13,392 bases of DNA from CAVTHK01 sp964552235 (lineage in GTDB: Bacteria > Spirochaetota > Spirochaetia > SZUA-6 > CAVTHK01). Location of the stretch: NCBI GenBank assembly GCA_964552235.1, contig CAZKGO010000123.1, positions 1-13,392 of the forward strand. Reading direction: 5' to 3'. The notes under the pieces are model-generated. The model saw only the letters and a list, made by a program, of their open reading frames with translations, made no database searches and was not told the DNA's origin. Both the position numbers and the translations under genes were made by a program. Below, piece by piece: positions 7,468-13,392 of the stretch. Positions within the stretch are counted from its first letter, which is position 1. Each line of letters begins with the position of its first letter.

Positions 7468-7498
7468 CACAAGGCCGGGCCACGGCGCTCGCGAGGGG

Positions 7499-7527
7499 TT
7501 GACAACCGCGGCGGGCTGCGCGATCCT
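7499..7527 (+). promoter_or_regulatory. Candidate sigma70-type promoter of the LacI/ABC operon
   Basis: A perfect TTGACA -35 (7499-7504) is followed, after a 17-nt spacer, by GATCCT (7522-7527), which matches the -10 consensus at 3 of 6 positions. Transcription would begin around 7533-7535, a few bases before the palindromic operator. The perfect -35, correct spacing and adjacent operator support the call; the weak -10 is the main doubt. Confidence 0.5.
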
Positions 7528-7537
7528 TGAACGGGGA

Positions 7538-7551
7538 CCAAAACGTTTTGG
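7538..7551. promoter_or_regulatory. LacI-family operator, perfect 14-bp palindrome
   Basis: CCAAAACGTTTTGG is a perfect inverted repeat with a central CpG, the typical operator form for LacI/GalR regulators, whose hinge helices insert a leucine at the central CpG step. It is strikingly A+T-rich for its surroundings. It falls just downstream of the predicted transcription start and about 90 bp before the LacI-like reading frame, so bound repressor would block initiation or early elongation. I saw no second copy of this palindrome in the other intergenic gaps, so it probably controls the regulator and the transporter genes together. Confidence 0.75.
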
Positions 7552-7569
7552 AAGAACGAAACGGCGGCC

Positions 7570-7617
7570 GGGCCAAGGCCCGGACCAGGACCCAAACCAG
7601 GACCCGGGCCAGGAGGC
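7570..7617 (+). repeat. Four degenerate 12-bp tandem repeats in the LacI leader
   Basis: The units are GGGCCAAGGCCC (7570-7581), GGACCAGGACCC (7582-7593), AAACCAGGACCC (7594-7605) and GGGCCAGGAGGC (7606-7617). Units two and three differ at only two positions. If translated in the regulator frame they encode an arginine/threonine run (RTRTQTRT-like). The last unit carries AGGAGG, a possible ribosome-binding sequence, but it sits 21 nt from the preferred GTG. Whether the repeat is coding or 5' leader depends on the start codon. Confidence 0.6.
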
Positions 7618-7637
7618 CATCTCGACCTTCGGGCCGC

Positions 7638-8657
7638 GTGACGATCCACGACGTGGCCCGGCGCGTCGGGCTGTCGATCACCACCGTCTCGCGCGCGCTC
7701 GACGGCTACGACGACGTGGCGGCCGCGACCCGCCAGCGGGTCAGGCGAGCGGCCGCGGCCATGGGCTATGCCCCCAGCGGCGCCGCCCGCCGCCTGCGCC
7801 GCAAGCGCTCCGACGTCATCGGCTACGTGCTGCCTGCCGGAGGGGAGCGCTTCTGCGATCCCTTTTTCTCGGAGTTCATCGCCGGTCTCGGCGACGAGGT
7901 GACGTCGCAGGGACTCGACCTGCTGGTCTCGACCGCTCAGCCGGAGACCGCCGATGAGCAGCGAGTATACACGCGGTGGACGAGCAGCCGCCTCGTCGAT
8001 GGCATCGTGCTCAACCGCATGCGCCTGCGCGACTGGCGCGTCTCGTTCCTGTCGAAGAGCGGCCTGCCGTTCGTCGCGCACGGGCACTCGGCCATGCGGC
8101 AGCAGTTCCCCTACATCGAGATGGACTCCCGCGGCGCCTTTGCGCAGCTGGTGGCCCACCTCGTCGCGCGCGGCCACAGGCGCATCGCATACATCGGCGC
8201 GCCGGAGGGGATCACGCTCCAGGCCGAGCGGTACGCGGGGTATCGCGACGGGCTCGCCGCGGCCGGAATCGAGCTCGACCCGGACCTCGTGGCTTCGGGC
8301 GATCTGACGAGAGCGGGCGGCTACGAGGCGGCCCGCCGCCTGCTCGATCTGAACCGGCCGCCGACGGCGATCCTCGGCGCCAACGATCTGACGGCCATCG
8401 GAGTCCTGCGAGCGGCCGCCGAAAAGGGGCTGCGCGTCGGCATCGACCTCGCGGTGGCGGGCTACGACGGCACGGAGGACTCGGCGCATACGCAGCCTCC
8501 GCTGACCACGCTCAAGCAGCCGACCTACGACACGGCGCGGAGGCTGGTGCGCATGCTGCTGTCGACCATCAACGGGCAGCCGCTGGAAGAGCGGCGAATC
8601 ATCGTCGCGCCGCAGCTGATCGTCCGCGAGTCGACCGGCCGACAGGCCAGCGGGTAG
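7638..8657 (+). CDS. LacI/GalR-family transcriptional regulator
   Basis: From GTG 7638 the protein has 339 residues, normal for the family. It begins at the first DNA-binding helix (MTIHDVARRVGLSITTVSRAL, 1-21), followed by helix 3 (TRQRVRRAAAAMGY), a hinge helix (SGAARRLRRKRSD, 47-59, with Leu53 the likely minor-groove residue) and a periplasmic-binding-protein-like effector domain starting at IGYVLPAG (61-68). VDGIVLNR (120-127), RRIAYIGAP (181-189), AILGANDLTAIGVLRAA (244-260) and AVAGYDGTE (272-280) are standard effector-domain blocks. The frame is open to TTG 7527, but that start would put translation inside the promoter/operator and add a low-complexity arginine-rich leader. TTG 7548 overlaps the operator. 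GTG 7638 lacks an ideally spaced ribosome site, so the start is the least certain point. It leads the ABC operon and probably represses it until an imported sugar or derivative binds. Confidence 0.92.
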   Translation: MTIHDVARRVGLSITTVSRALDGYDDVAAATRQRVRRAAAAMGYAPSGAARRLRRKRSDVIGYVLPAGGERFCDPFFSEFIAGLGDEVTSQGLDLLVSTAQPETADEQRVYTRWTSSRLVDGIVLNRMRLRDWRVSFLSKSGLPFVAHGHSAMRQQFPYIEMDSRGAFAQLVAHLVARGHRRIAYIGAPEGITLQAERYAGYRDGLAAAGIELDPDLVASGDLTRAGGYEAARRLLDLNRPPTAILGANDLTAIGVLRAAAEKGLRVGIDLAVAGYDGTEDSAHTQPPLTTLKQPTYDTARRLVRMLLSTINGQPLEERRIIVAPQLIVRESTGRQASG

Positions 8658-8682
8658 GCGCGCCCGCGGCGGCGACGGCCCG

Positions 8683-8740
8683 AAAGGAGGTGCACGGGAA
8701 CACGAGGAGGCAACGCAACTCTGACACGCAAGGAGAGAGG
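8683..8740 (+). promoter_or_regulatory. Three successive Shine-Dalgarno-like motifs before the binding-protein gene
   Basis: The 86-bp gap between the regulator and the binding-protein gene holds AAAGGAGG (8683-8690), GAGGAGG (8704-8710) and AAGGAGAGAGG (8730-8740). Only the last is correctly spaced, 3 nt before ATG 8744 by its 3' edge, and it sets the start of the binding protein. The first two have no usable start codon at normal distance. They might act as ribosome standby sites or be chance purine runs. No operator-like palindrome like the one at 7538 occurs here. Confidence 0.45.
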
Positions 8741-8743
8741 ACT

Positions 8744-10099
8744 ATGGATCGCAAGCTCATTGGAATCGCTGTCGTCGCGGCCCTGCTCCTGGCCGCGCCG
8801 ATCTGGGCCCGGTCGACGCCCGAGACAACGGCGCCTGTGAAAAAGACCGTGGTCGAGCTGTGGAGCACCGACAACGAGGAGTACCGCATCGTCGCCTACG
8901 AAAAGGTGGCCGAGAACTTCATGGCCAAGAACCCCGACGTCGACGTCCGCATCGTGCCGATCGACGAGGCGACCATCACCCAGCGCATCGCCACGGCCCG
9001 CGGAGCCAACAGGCTGCCGGACATCGCGCGCGTCGGTGTGGAGCGAGTGGCTCCGTTCCTGGCCGACGGCATCCTCGACGTGGATGCCGCCACGAAGACG
9101 ATCAAGGAGCTGGGCGAGAACACCTTCCACAAGGGCGTCCTCGAGCTGGTGCGCACCGGCGACAAGTACGCCGCCGTGCCCTTTGACGGCTGGATCCAGG
9201 CGCTGTGGTACCGCGCCGACGCCTTCAAGAAACTGGGCCTCGCGCCGCCCATCAGCTGGGACGACATCGAAAAGGCCGGCGCGGCGCTCAAGGGCAAGGA
9301 GGGATTCCTCTATGCCCTGACGCTCGGCACCGACCCCGGCCAGAACTACGGCCACCAGGTCTTCGAGCAGATCGCCATGTCGAACGGCGCCTTCCCCTTT
9401 GACAAGGACAAGAAGGTGGCCATGAACTCGCCCGAGATGGTGGAGGCCATGGCCTTCTATGCGGGTCTTCAGAAACATGCCGCGCCCGGGCCCAACTACT
9501 GGAGGCAGGCTCGCGAGTTCTACATCACCGGACAGTCCGCCATGCTCTGGTACTCGACCTACGTCATGGACGACCTGGTGGGGCTGCAAAAGGGCGTCGA
9601 GCCGACCATCAAGGATCTCGGCGACCTGACCGGCTTCGCGCCGCGCATGAGGGGCAAGCGAGGGGGCAGTGCGACCTACGGGACCCTGGTGCCCATGGCG
9701 ATCTTCAAGGCAACGGACGCCGACGCCTCGGTGCGGCTGCTCAAGCACATGCTCTCGGGGCAGGACTACATCGACATCCTGTTCCTGGCGCCCAACGGCA
9801 AGATCCCCGTGCGCACGACGGCCCTCGACGCCTGGTCGAAGCACGACATCTTCAAGCGCTACCCGAAAGAGGTGATCGACACCGTCGTCAACGGCTACAA
9901 CGCGATGCAGCGCTGGGGCTTCGCGCCGCAGATGGGGCCCGTCGAGCGGGCGGTGATCGGCGACATCGAGGGCAGGCTCCTGGTGCCGCAGGCGGTCAGC
10001 AGCGTCATCGAAGGCAAGATGAGCGCGCAGCAGGCCGCCGACTGGCTGCAGGAGCGCGTCGAGGAGCTGTACAAGACCAGATCGGCCGAAAAGAAATAG
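8744..10099 (+). CDS. ABC transporter substrate-binding protein (family 1, sugar type)
   Basis: The 451-residue protein has a Sec signal peptide: positive n-region (MDRK), hydrophobic core about 5-21 and probable cleavage after Ala22. There is no lipobox cysteine, so it should be free in the periplasm or secreted. The mature part follows the SBP_bac_1 pattern: VVELWSTDNEEYR (36-48) as the first strand, NFMAKNPDVDVRIVPID early, a mid-protein hinge segment (YAAVPFDGWIQALWYRADAF) and GKIPVRT near the end. These proteins capture oligosaccharides or glycosides for a MalFG-type permease. The frame is open upstream into the regulator gene, but ATG 8744 is fixed by the signal peptide and AAGGAGAGAGG. 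It is followed by a stem-loop and then two permease genes. With the GH13 phosphorylase downstream, an alpha-glucoside ligand is the best guess. Confidence 0.93.
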   Translation: MDRKLIGIAVVAALLLAAPIWARSTPETTAPVKKTVVELWSTDNEEYRIVAYEKVAENFMAKNPDVDVRIVPIDEATITQRIATARGANRLPDIARVGVERVAPFLADGILDVDAATKTIKELGENTFHKGVLELVRTGDKYAAVPFDGWIQALWYRADAFKKLGLAPPISWDDIEKAGAALKGKEGFLYALTLGTDPGQNYGHQVFEQIAMSNGAFPFDKDKKVAMNSPEMVEAMAFYAGLQKHAAPGPNYWRQAREFYITGQSAMLWYSTYVMDDLVGLQKGVEPTIKDLGDLTGFAPRMRGKRGGSATYGTLVPMAIFKATDADASVRLLKHMLSGQDYIDILFLAPNGKIPVRTTALDAWSKHDIFKRYPKEVIDTVVNGYNAMQRWGFAPQMGPVERAVIGDIEGRLLVPQAVSSVIEGKMSAQQAADWLQERVEELYKTRSAEKK

Positions 10100-10111
10100 A
10101 GGACGAAGGCT

Positions 10112-10146
10112 GCCCGCGGGCTTCGACGTCCCTGCGGCCCGCGGGC
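10112..10146 (+). repeat. GC-rich stem-loop between binding-protein and permease genes
   Basis: The 10-bp sequence GCCCGCGGGC occurs at 10112-10121 and again at 10137-10146. Because the word is its own reverse complement, the copies can pair as a 10-bp all-GC stem around a 15-nt loop. It lies wholly in the 67-bp gap between the binding-protein stop and the first permease start. In malE-malF-type operons such structures are known to protect the upstream binding-protein mRNA from 3' decay and to lower permease expression, and the same role is likely here. There is no T tract, so it is probably not a full terminator. Confidence 0.6.
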
Positions 10147-10166
10147 GTGTGCTTCCGAGGAATCCC

Positions 10167-11063
10167 ATGGCTGCAAGGCGCACCCTGCTGGAGCGGCGCG
10201 AGGCGCGCCTCGCCTACGCGATGATCGTGCCGACCTTTGCCATCGTCGTCGGCCTGGTGATCTTTCCCGTCGTGTTCAACGTCTGGATCAGCCTCCACCG
10301 CGTGGGCCTCGACAATCTCAACGACGTGTTCCGCGCCCGCTTTGTCGGCCTCGACAACTACCTGCGTGCGGCCAGGGACTTCGCCTTTCCCGACGCCCTG
10401 CGCATTTCGATCGTCTACGCGGTCTCGGCCACGACGGTCACGGCGGTCGCGGGCCTGGGCGCCGGGCTGCTGCTGAATCAGAGCTTCCATGGCCGCGGGC
10501 TGGTGCGCACGATCTTTCTCATTCCCTACATTGCGCCGCTGATCTCGGTGGCCTACGTCTGGAAGTGGCTCCTGGACCCGACGGTGCGCGGAGTGGCGAA
10601 CTGGGCGCTCCTGAGCCTCGGCCTCATCGGCGAGCCGGTCCCGTGGCTCGGCAGGCAGGGGCTGGCCCTTCCCATGGTGGTGCTCATCGAGGGGTGGCGC
10701 TACTTCCCCTTTGCCATGCTCATGATCCTGGCGCGGCTGCAGGCCATCGACGCGACGCTCTACGAGGCGGCCAGCGTCGACGGCGCCGGGCGCCTGACCT
10801 GCTTCTGGCACATCACCCTGCCGGAGGTGCGCACCGTGCTCGGGACCGTGTTCCTGATCCGCCTCATGTGGTCGTTCAACAAGTTCGACGACATCTTCCT
10901 GCTGACCAGCGGCGGCTTCGGCACGCGCGTGCTGCCCATCCTCACCTACGAGTTCAGCTTCAGGCTCCTCGACTTCGGGCTGGGCGCGGCCACGGCGATG
11001 TTCCTGGTGCTGATCCTGGCCGGCTTCACACCCGTCTATATCCGCAAGGTGCTCCAATGGTAG
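10167..11063 (+). CDS. ABC sugar transporter permease, MalF/UgpA type
   Basis: This 298-residue integral membrane protein has about six hydrophobic segments, around 17-41, 80-104, 112-136, 167-189, 222-236 and 273-293. The cytoplasmic EAA loop that docks the ATPase is clear: EAASVDG at 200-206, then after nine residues ITLP at 216-219, the MalF/UgpA-type consensus. ATG 10167 was preferred over GTG 10149 because GAGGA (10157-10161) is well placed for the ATG and the resulting N-terminus (a basic stretch, then LAYAMIVPTFAIVVGL) is typical. The stop overlaps the next gene's start by 7 bp. It forms half of the membrane pore for the sugar captured by the upstream binding protein. Confidence 0.93.
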   Translation: MAARRTLLERREARLAYAMIVPTFAIVVGLVIFPVVFNVWISLHRVGLDNLNDVFRARFVGLDNYLRAARDFAFPDALRISIVYAVSATTVTAVAGLGAGLLLNQSFHGRGLVRTIFLIPYIAPLISVAYVWKWLLDPTVRGVANWALLSLGLIGEPVPWLGRQGLALPMVVLIEGWRYFPFAMLMILARLQAIDATLYEAASVDGAGRLTCFWHITLPEVRTVLGTVFLIRLMWSFNKFDDIFLLTSGGFGTRVLPILTYEFSFRLLDFGLGAATAMFLVLILAGFTPVYIRKVLQW

Positions 11064-11923
11064 CGGCGGCGCCCAACAGGCCCGCGGGGGCGGAACGCCT
11101 CTTCTTCTGGGCCGCGCTCACCGCGGCGCTGCTGGTGATCGTCTTTCCGTTCTACTGGATGATCACCTCGTCGACCAAAAACCTGGTCGAGCTCTTTGGC
11201 CGCACGCCGGTCTTTGTTCCCAGCCGCATCCACCTCGATGCCTACCGGATCCTCTTCGAAGAGATGGGCTTTGCCGGGAACCTGGCCAACACGGCGATGG
11301 TGGCGCCGGTGACGGCCGTGATCGCGATCGTGGTGGCCACCCTCGGCTCGTATGCCGTGGCTCGCCTGCGTTTTCCCGGCAAGCGTCTGTTCATGAACCT
11401 GGTGCTGGTGGTCTACCTCTTTCCCGGCGTGCTGCTGATCATCCCGCTGTTTGCCATGATGGTCAGGCTCGGCAGCGCGCTGCGCGTGGAGGTGCAGGAC
11501 AACCTGGCGGTGCTCGTCGTCACCTACATGGCCCAGACCCTGCCCGTCGCCCTCTACATGCTGTCAGGCTACTTCAAGACGATCCCTGACGAGATCGAGC
11601 AGGCCGGCCTGATCGACGGCTGCAGCCGGGCACAGGTGATCGCGCGCATCACGATCCCGCTCTCGGTGCCGGCCCTGGTGTCGGTGACGATCTACACCTT
11701 TATGATCGCCTGGAATGAATTTCTGTACGCGTTTATATTCCTCAACAGGCGCGAGAACTTCACTCTGCCGATCAAGCTGCTCTCGATCTCGGAGCAGCTG
11801 AACACGCGCTGGGATGTGGTGATGGCCGCGAGCACGATCATGACGATCCCGATCGTGACGCTCTATCTGGCGTTTCAGAGATTCCTGGAAAAGGGTCTCG
11901 TCGCCGGAGGCGTCAAGGGATGA
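11057..11923 (+). CDS. ABC sugar transporter permease, MalG/UgpE type
   Basis: The 288-residue protein is the second permease. It starts with a short cytoplasmic tail and TM1 (LFFWAALTAALLVIVFPFYW, 15-34), followed by the typical periplasmic segment FGRTPVFVPSRIHLDAYRIL and five further hydrophobic segments ending near 254-273. The EAA loop is EQAGLIDG (181-188) followed by ITIP (198-201), the MalG-type form. The C-terminus FLEKGLVAGGVKG is the conserved end of this subfamily, which suggests the frame is intact. The frame is open upstream inside permease 1, but ATG 11057 gives the family length, overlaps the previous stop and has AAGGTG (11045-11050) upstream. It should pair with the MalF-type permease and an ATPase not encoded in this window. 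Its TGA overlaps the next ATG (ATGA). Confidence 0.93.
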   Translation: MVAAAPNRPAGAERLFFWAALTAALLVIVFPFYWMITSSTKNLVELFGRTPVFVPSRIHLDAYRILFEEMGFAGNLANTAMVAPVTAVIAIVVATLGSYAVARLRFPGKRLFMNLVLVVYLFPGVLLIIPLFAMMVRLGSALRVEVQDNLAVLVVTYMAQTLPVALYMLSGYFKTIPDEIEQAGLIDGCSRAQVIARITIPLSVPALVSVTIYTFMIAWNEFLYAFIFLNRRENFTLPIKLLSISEQLNTRWDVVMAASTIMTIPIVTLYLAFQRFLEKGLVAGGVKG

Positions 11924-13392
11924 CCGAGCTCCTCTACGGCGCGCGGGTGGGCCGCGAAACCGACCCGCGCATCGAGCGGATGATCGAGCGCTGGCGGCTC
12001 CGCATCCCGCCGCAGGCCGCGGGCGGCTTTTCCGAGCGCGACGCGGTGCTGATCACCTACGGCGACATGGTGCGCCAGCCGGGCTCGCGGCCCCTGGCGA
12101 CGCTGGCGGACCTCTGCAGGCGTCACCTTGCCGGAGCCTTCAGCTTTGTCCATGTGCTGCCTTTCTACCCCTCGTCGTCGGACGAGGGCTTCTCGGTGAT
12201 CGACTACCGGGCCGTGGACCCCGCGCTCGGAAGCTGGCAGGACATCGCCTCGCTGCGGAAGAACTTTGGCCTGATGCTCGACGCCGTGTTCAACCACGTC
12301 TCGGTGCGGAGCGCGTGGTTCAAGGGCTTTCTCGACGACGATCCGAAATACCGCGACTGGTTCATCACCGTGGCCGACGGCACGGACCTGTCGATGGTGA
12401 CGCGGCCGCGCACCCTGCCGCTGCTGACGAGGTTCGCGACGCGGGCGGGCGAAAAGAACGTGTGGACGACCTTTTCCGCCGACCAGGTCGATCTGAACTT
12501 CGCCAACCCCGAGGTGCTGCTGGAAAGCATCGACACGCTGCTGTTCTACGCGGCGCAGGGCGCCGGCATCATCCGCCTCGACGCGATCGCCTACCTGTGG
12601 AAGCAGCTCGGCACCTCGTGCATCCACCTGAACGAGACCCACCGCGTCATTCAGCTCTACCGCTCGGTACTCGACCGCGCCGCGCCCCACCTGGCCCTGG
12701 TCACCGAGACGAACGTCGCTCACGACGAGAACGTCTCGTACTTCGGCGACGGCACGAATGAGGCGCAGATGGTCTACAACTTCGCCCTGCCGCCGCTGGT
12801 GCTGCACGCCTTTGCCACGGGCAGCGCCGCCACGCTGTCGCGTTGGGCCTCGACGCTCGCGACCCCCGGGCCGCGGACGACCTTCTTCAATTTCCTCGCC
12901 TCGCACGACGGGATCGGGCTGAACGCCGCGCGCGGCATCATCAGCGACGCCGAGGTCGAGACCCTGGTCGAACGCGCCCGGGCCCACGGCGGCCTGGTCT
13001 CCTACCGCACCAACCCCGACGGCAGCGCGAGCCCCTACGAGCTGAACATCAACTACAGCGACGCGCTCACCGGGCCGGGCGAGAGCGAGCAGACCGCGGT
13101 CGACCGGCTCGTGGGAGCCCACGCGATCGCTCTGGCGCTGCCGGGAGTGCCCGGCATATACTTCCACAGCATGTTCGGGTCGACCGGCTGGAACGAAGGG
13201 CCGGCCCTCACGGGCAGCAACCGCTCGATCAACAGGCAGCGCCTGCAGCGCGCGGCCCTCGAGGCGGAGCTCGCGGACTCCGCCTCGCGGCGGGCGCAGG
13301 TCTTTGCGCGCCTCAGGCGGCTGTTGGAGGTGCGGGCCGCGCACCCGGCGTTTCACCCGAACGCGCCGGCCGCCGTCGTCGACGCCGGCGAC
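11920..13392 (+). CDS. GH13_18-type sucrose/glucosylglycerate phosphorylase-like enzyme (3' end missing)
   Basis: The frame runs 491 codons to the right edge without a stop. All four GH13 signature regions are present: DAVFNH (121-126), IIRLDAIAY with nucleophile Asp221 (217-225), VTETNV with acid/base Glu263 (261-266) and ASHDGIG with transition-state Asp330 (327-333). DQVDLNF (188-194), FYPSSSDEGFSVIDY (82-96) and TGSNRSINRQ (431-440) fit the sucrose phosphorylase subfamily (GH13_18). That subfamily cleaves an alpha-glucoside with phosphate to alpha-glucose 1-phosphate plus fructose, fructose 6-phosphate, glycerate or glycerol. The coding part is already about as long as a complete sucrose phosphorylase, which favours the longer glucosylglycerate/sucrose-6-phosphate-type members. 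GGAGG (11906-11910) and the ATGA overlap support ATG 11920. Last visible gene of the transporter operon; it would process the imported glycoside in the cytoplasm. Acceptor specificity is not decided. Confidence 0.9.
   Translation, partial: MTELLYGARVGRETDPRIERMIERWRLRIPPQAAGGFSERDAVLITYGDMVRQPGSRPLATLADLCRRHLAGAFSFVHVLPFYPSSSDEGFSVIDYRAVDPALGSWQDIASLRKNFGLMLDAVFNHVSVRSAWFKGFLDDDPKYRDWFITVADGTDLSMVTRPRTLPLLTRFATRAGEKNVWTTFSADQVDLNFANPEVLLESIDTLLFYAAQGAGIIRLDAIAYLWKQLGTSCIHLNETHRVIQLYRSVLDRAAPHLALVTETNVAHDENVSYFGDGTNEAQMVYNFALPPLVLHAFATGSAATLSRWASTLATPGPRTTFFNFLASHDGIGLNAARGIISDAEVETLVERARAHGGLVSYRTNPDGSASPYELNINYSDALTGPGESEQTAVDRLVGAHAIALALPGVPGIYFHSMFGSTGWNEGPALTGSNRSINRQRLQRAALEAELADSASRRAQVFARLRRLLEVRAAHPAFHPNAPAAVVDAGD

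Noticed and set aside
8657..8664. GGCGCGCC palindrome right after the LacI gene as an operator
   Set aside because: It is a short all-GC palindrome overlapping the stop codon, common by chance in such DNA and unlike the AAAACGTTTT operator.
7976..8743. Upstream extension of the binding-protein frame into the LacI gene
   Set aside because: A signal peptide begins exactly at ATG 8744 behind a strong ribosome site; the extension has no domain character.
10149..10166. GTG start six codons upstream for permease 1
   Set aside because: It would place the start too close to the stem-loop and lacks a ribosome site, whereas ATG 10167 has GAGGA 5 nt upstream.
8525..10183. Open frame of about 550 codons on the - strand opposite the binding-protein gene
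   Set aside because: Same reason: low-complexity His/Arg/Leu composition, no motifs, and it spans the end of the regulator, an intergenic gap and the binding-protein gene.
10565..11056. Upstream extension of the permease 2 frame into permease 1
   Set aside because: The extension is hydrophilic shadow sequence. ATG 11057 gives a normal MalG-type N-terminus.
11875..13356. Open frame of nearly 500 codons on the - strand opposite the GH13 gene
   Set aside because: The antisense translation is rich in Arg, Val, Gly and Asp without any recognisable motif, while the + strand has all GH13 catalytic motifs. Long antisense frames are expected in G+C-rich coding DNA.
1..13392. CRISPR arrays, tRNA or rRNA genes, insertion sequences, attachment sites
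   Set aside because: I saw no spaced direct repeats, cloverleaf-like segments, transposase motifs or terminal inverted repeats. Nearly all of the sequence is accounted for by the eleven protein-coding genes.

Overview
This is a G+C-rich bacterial window, roughly two-thirds G+C by eye, with strong Shine-Dalgarno sequences, frequent AGG arginine codons and tightly overlapping genes. It holds two sugar or polyol utilisation gene sets on the + strand, separated by one gene on the - strand. The secreted solute-binding protein has a signal peptide that ends without a lipobox Cys, which suggests a diderm. The taxon is not fixed by the sequence. A high-G+C spirochaete or a similar free-living heterotroph is a guess from the gene families, not a demonstration. 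There are no rRNA, tRNA, CRISPR or transposase genes.

Region 1 (1-5592, + strand) is the 3' part of a compact catabolic operon. In order it encodes the C-terminus of a zinc-type (MDR) alcohol/polyol dehydrogenase, a DRL/COG4091-type NAD(P)-dependent oxidoreductase with a C-terminal SAF domain, an FGGY carbohydrate kinase, a MurR/RpiR-type regulator with a SIS domain, a xylose-isomerase-like TIM-barrel isomerase/epimerase, and a dehydrogenase resembling the 6-phosphogluconate-dehydrogenase-like / D-apionate oxidoisomerase (ApnO) group. Junctions are 0-9 bp apart or overlap (TAG|ATG, ATGA, GTGA, an 11-bp overlap), so translation is probably coupled. Together this is a plausible oxidise, isomerise and phosphorylate route for an unusual small sugar, polyol or sugar acid. 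Two of its oxidoreductase families have characterised members that combine redox with carbon-skeleton rearrangement, so a branched-chain substrate is worth considering.

Region 2 (5671-7416, - strand) is a single gene convergent with region 1. It encodes a large C45-family (acyl-CoA:6-APA acyltransferase-like) Ntn hydrolase with a candidate autoproteolytic nucleophile, Cys211. No signal peptide is apparent.

Region 3 (about 7462-13392, + strand) is a classic ABC sugar-uptake operon led by its own LacI-type regulator: lacI-like, solute-binding protein, permease 1, permease 2, then a GH13 subfamily-18-like sucrose/glucosylglycerate-type phosphorylase that runs off the right edge. A TTGACA promoter and a perfect 14-bp palindrome with a central CpG lie immediately upstream of the regulator, indicating autoregulation of the whole operon. 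A GC-rich stem-loop sits between the binding-protein and permease genes. No ATPase subunit is present in the window. The simplest model is import of an alpha-glucoside followed by intracellular phosphorolysis to glucose 1-phosphate and an aglycone such as glycerate, glycerol or fructose.
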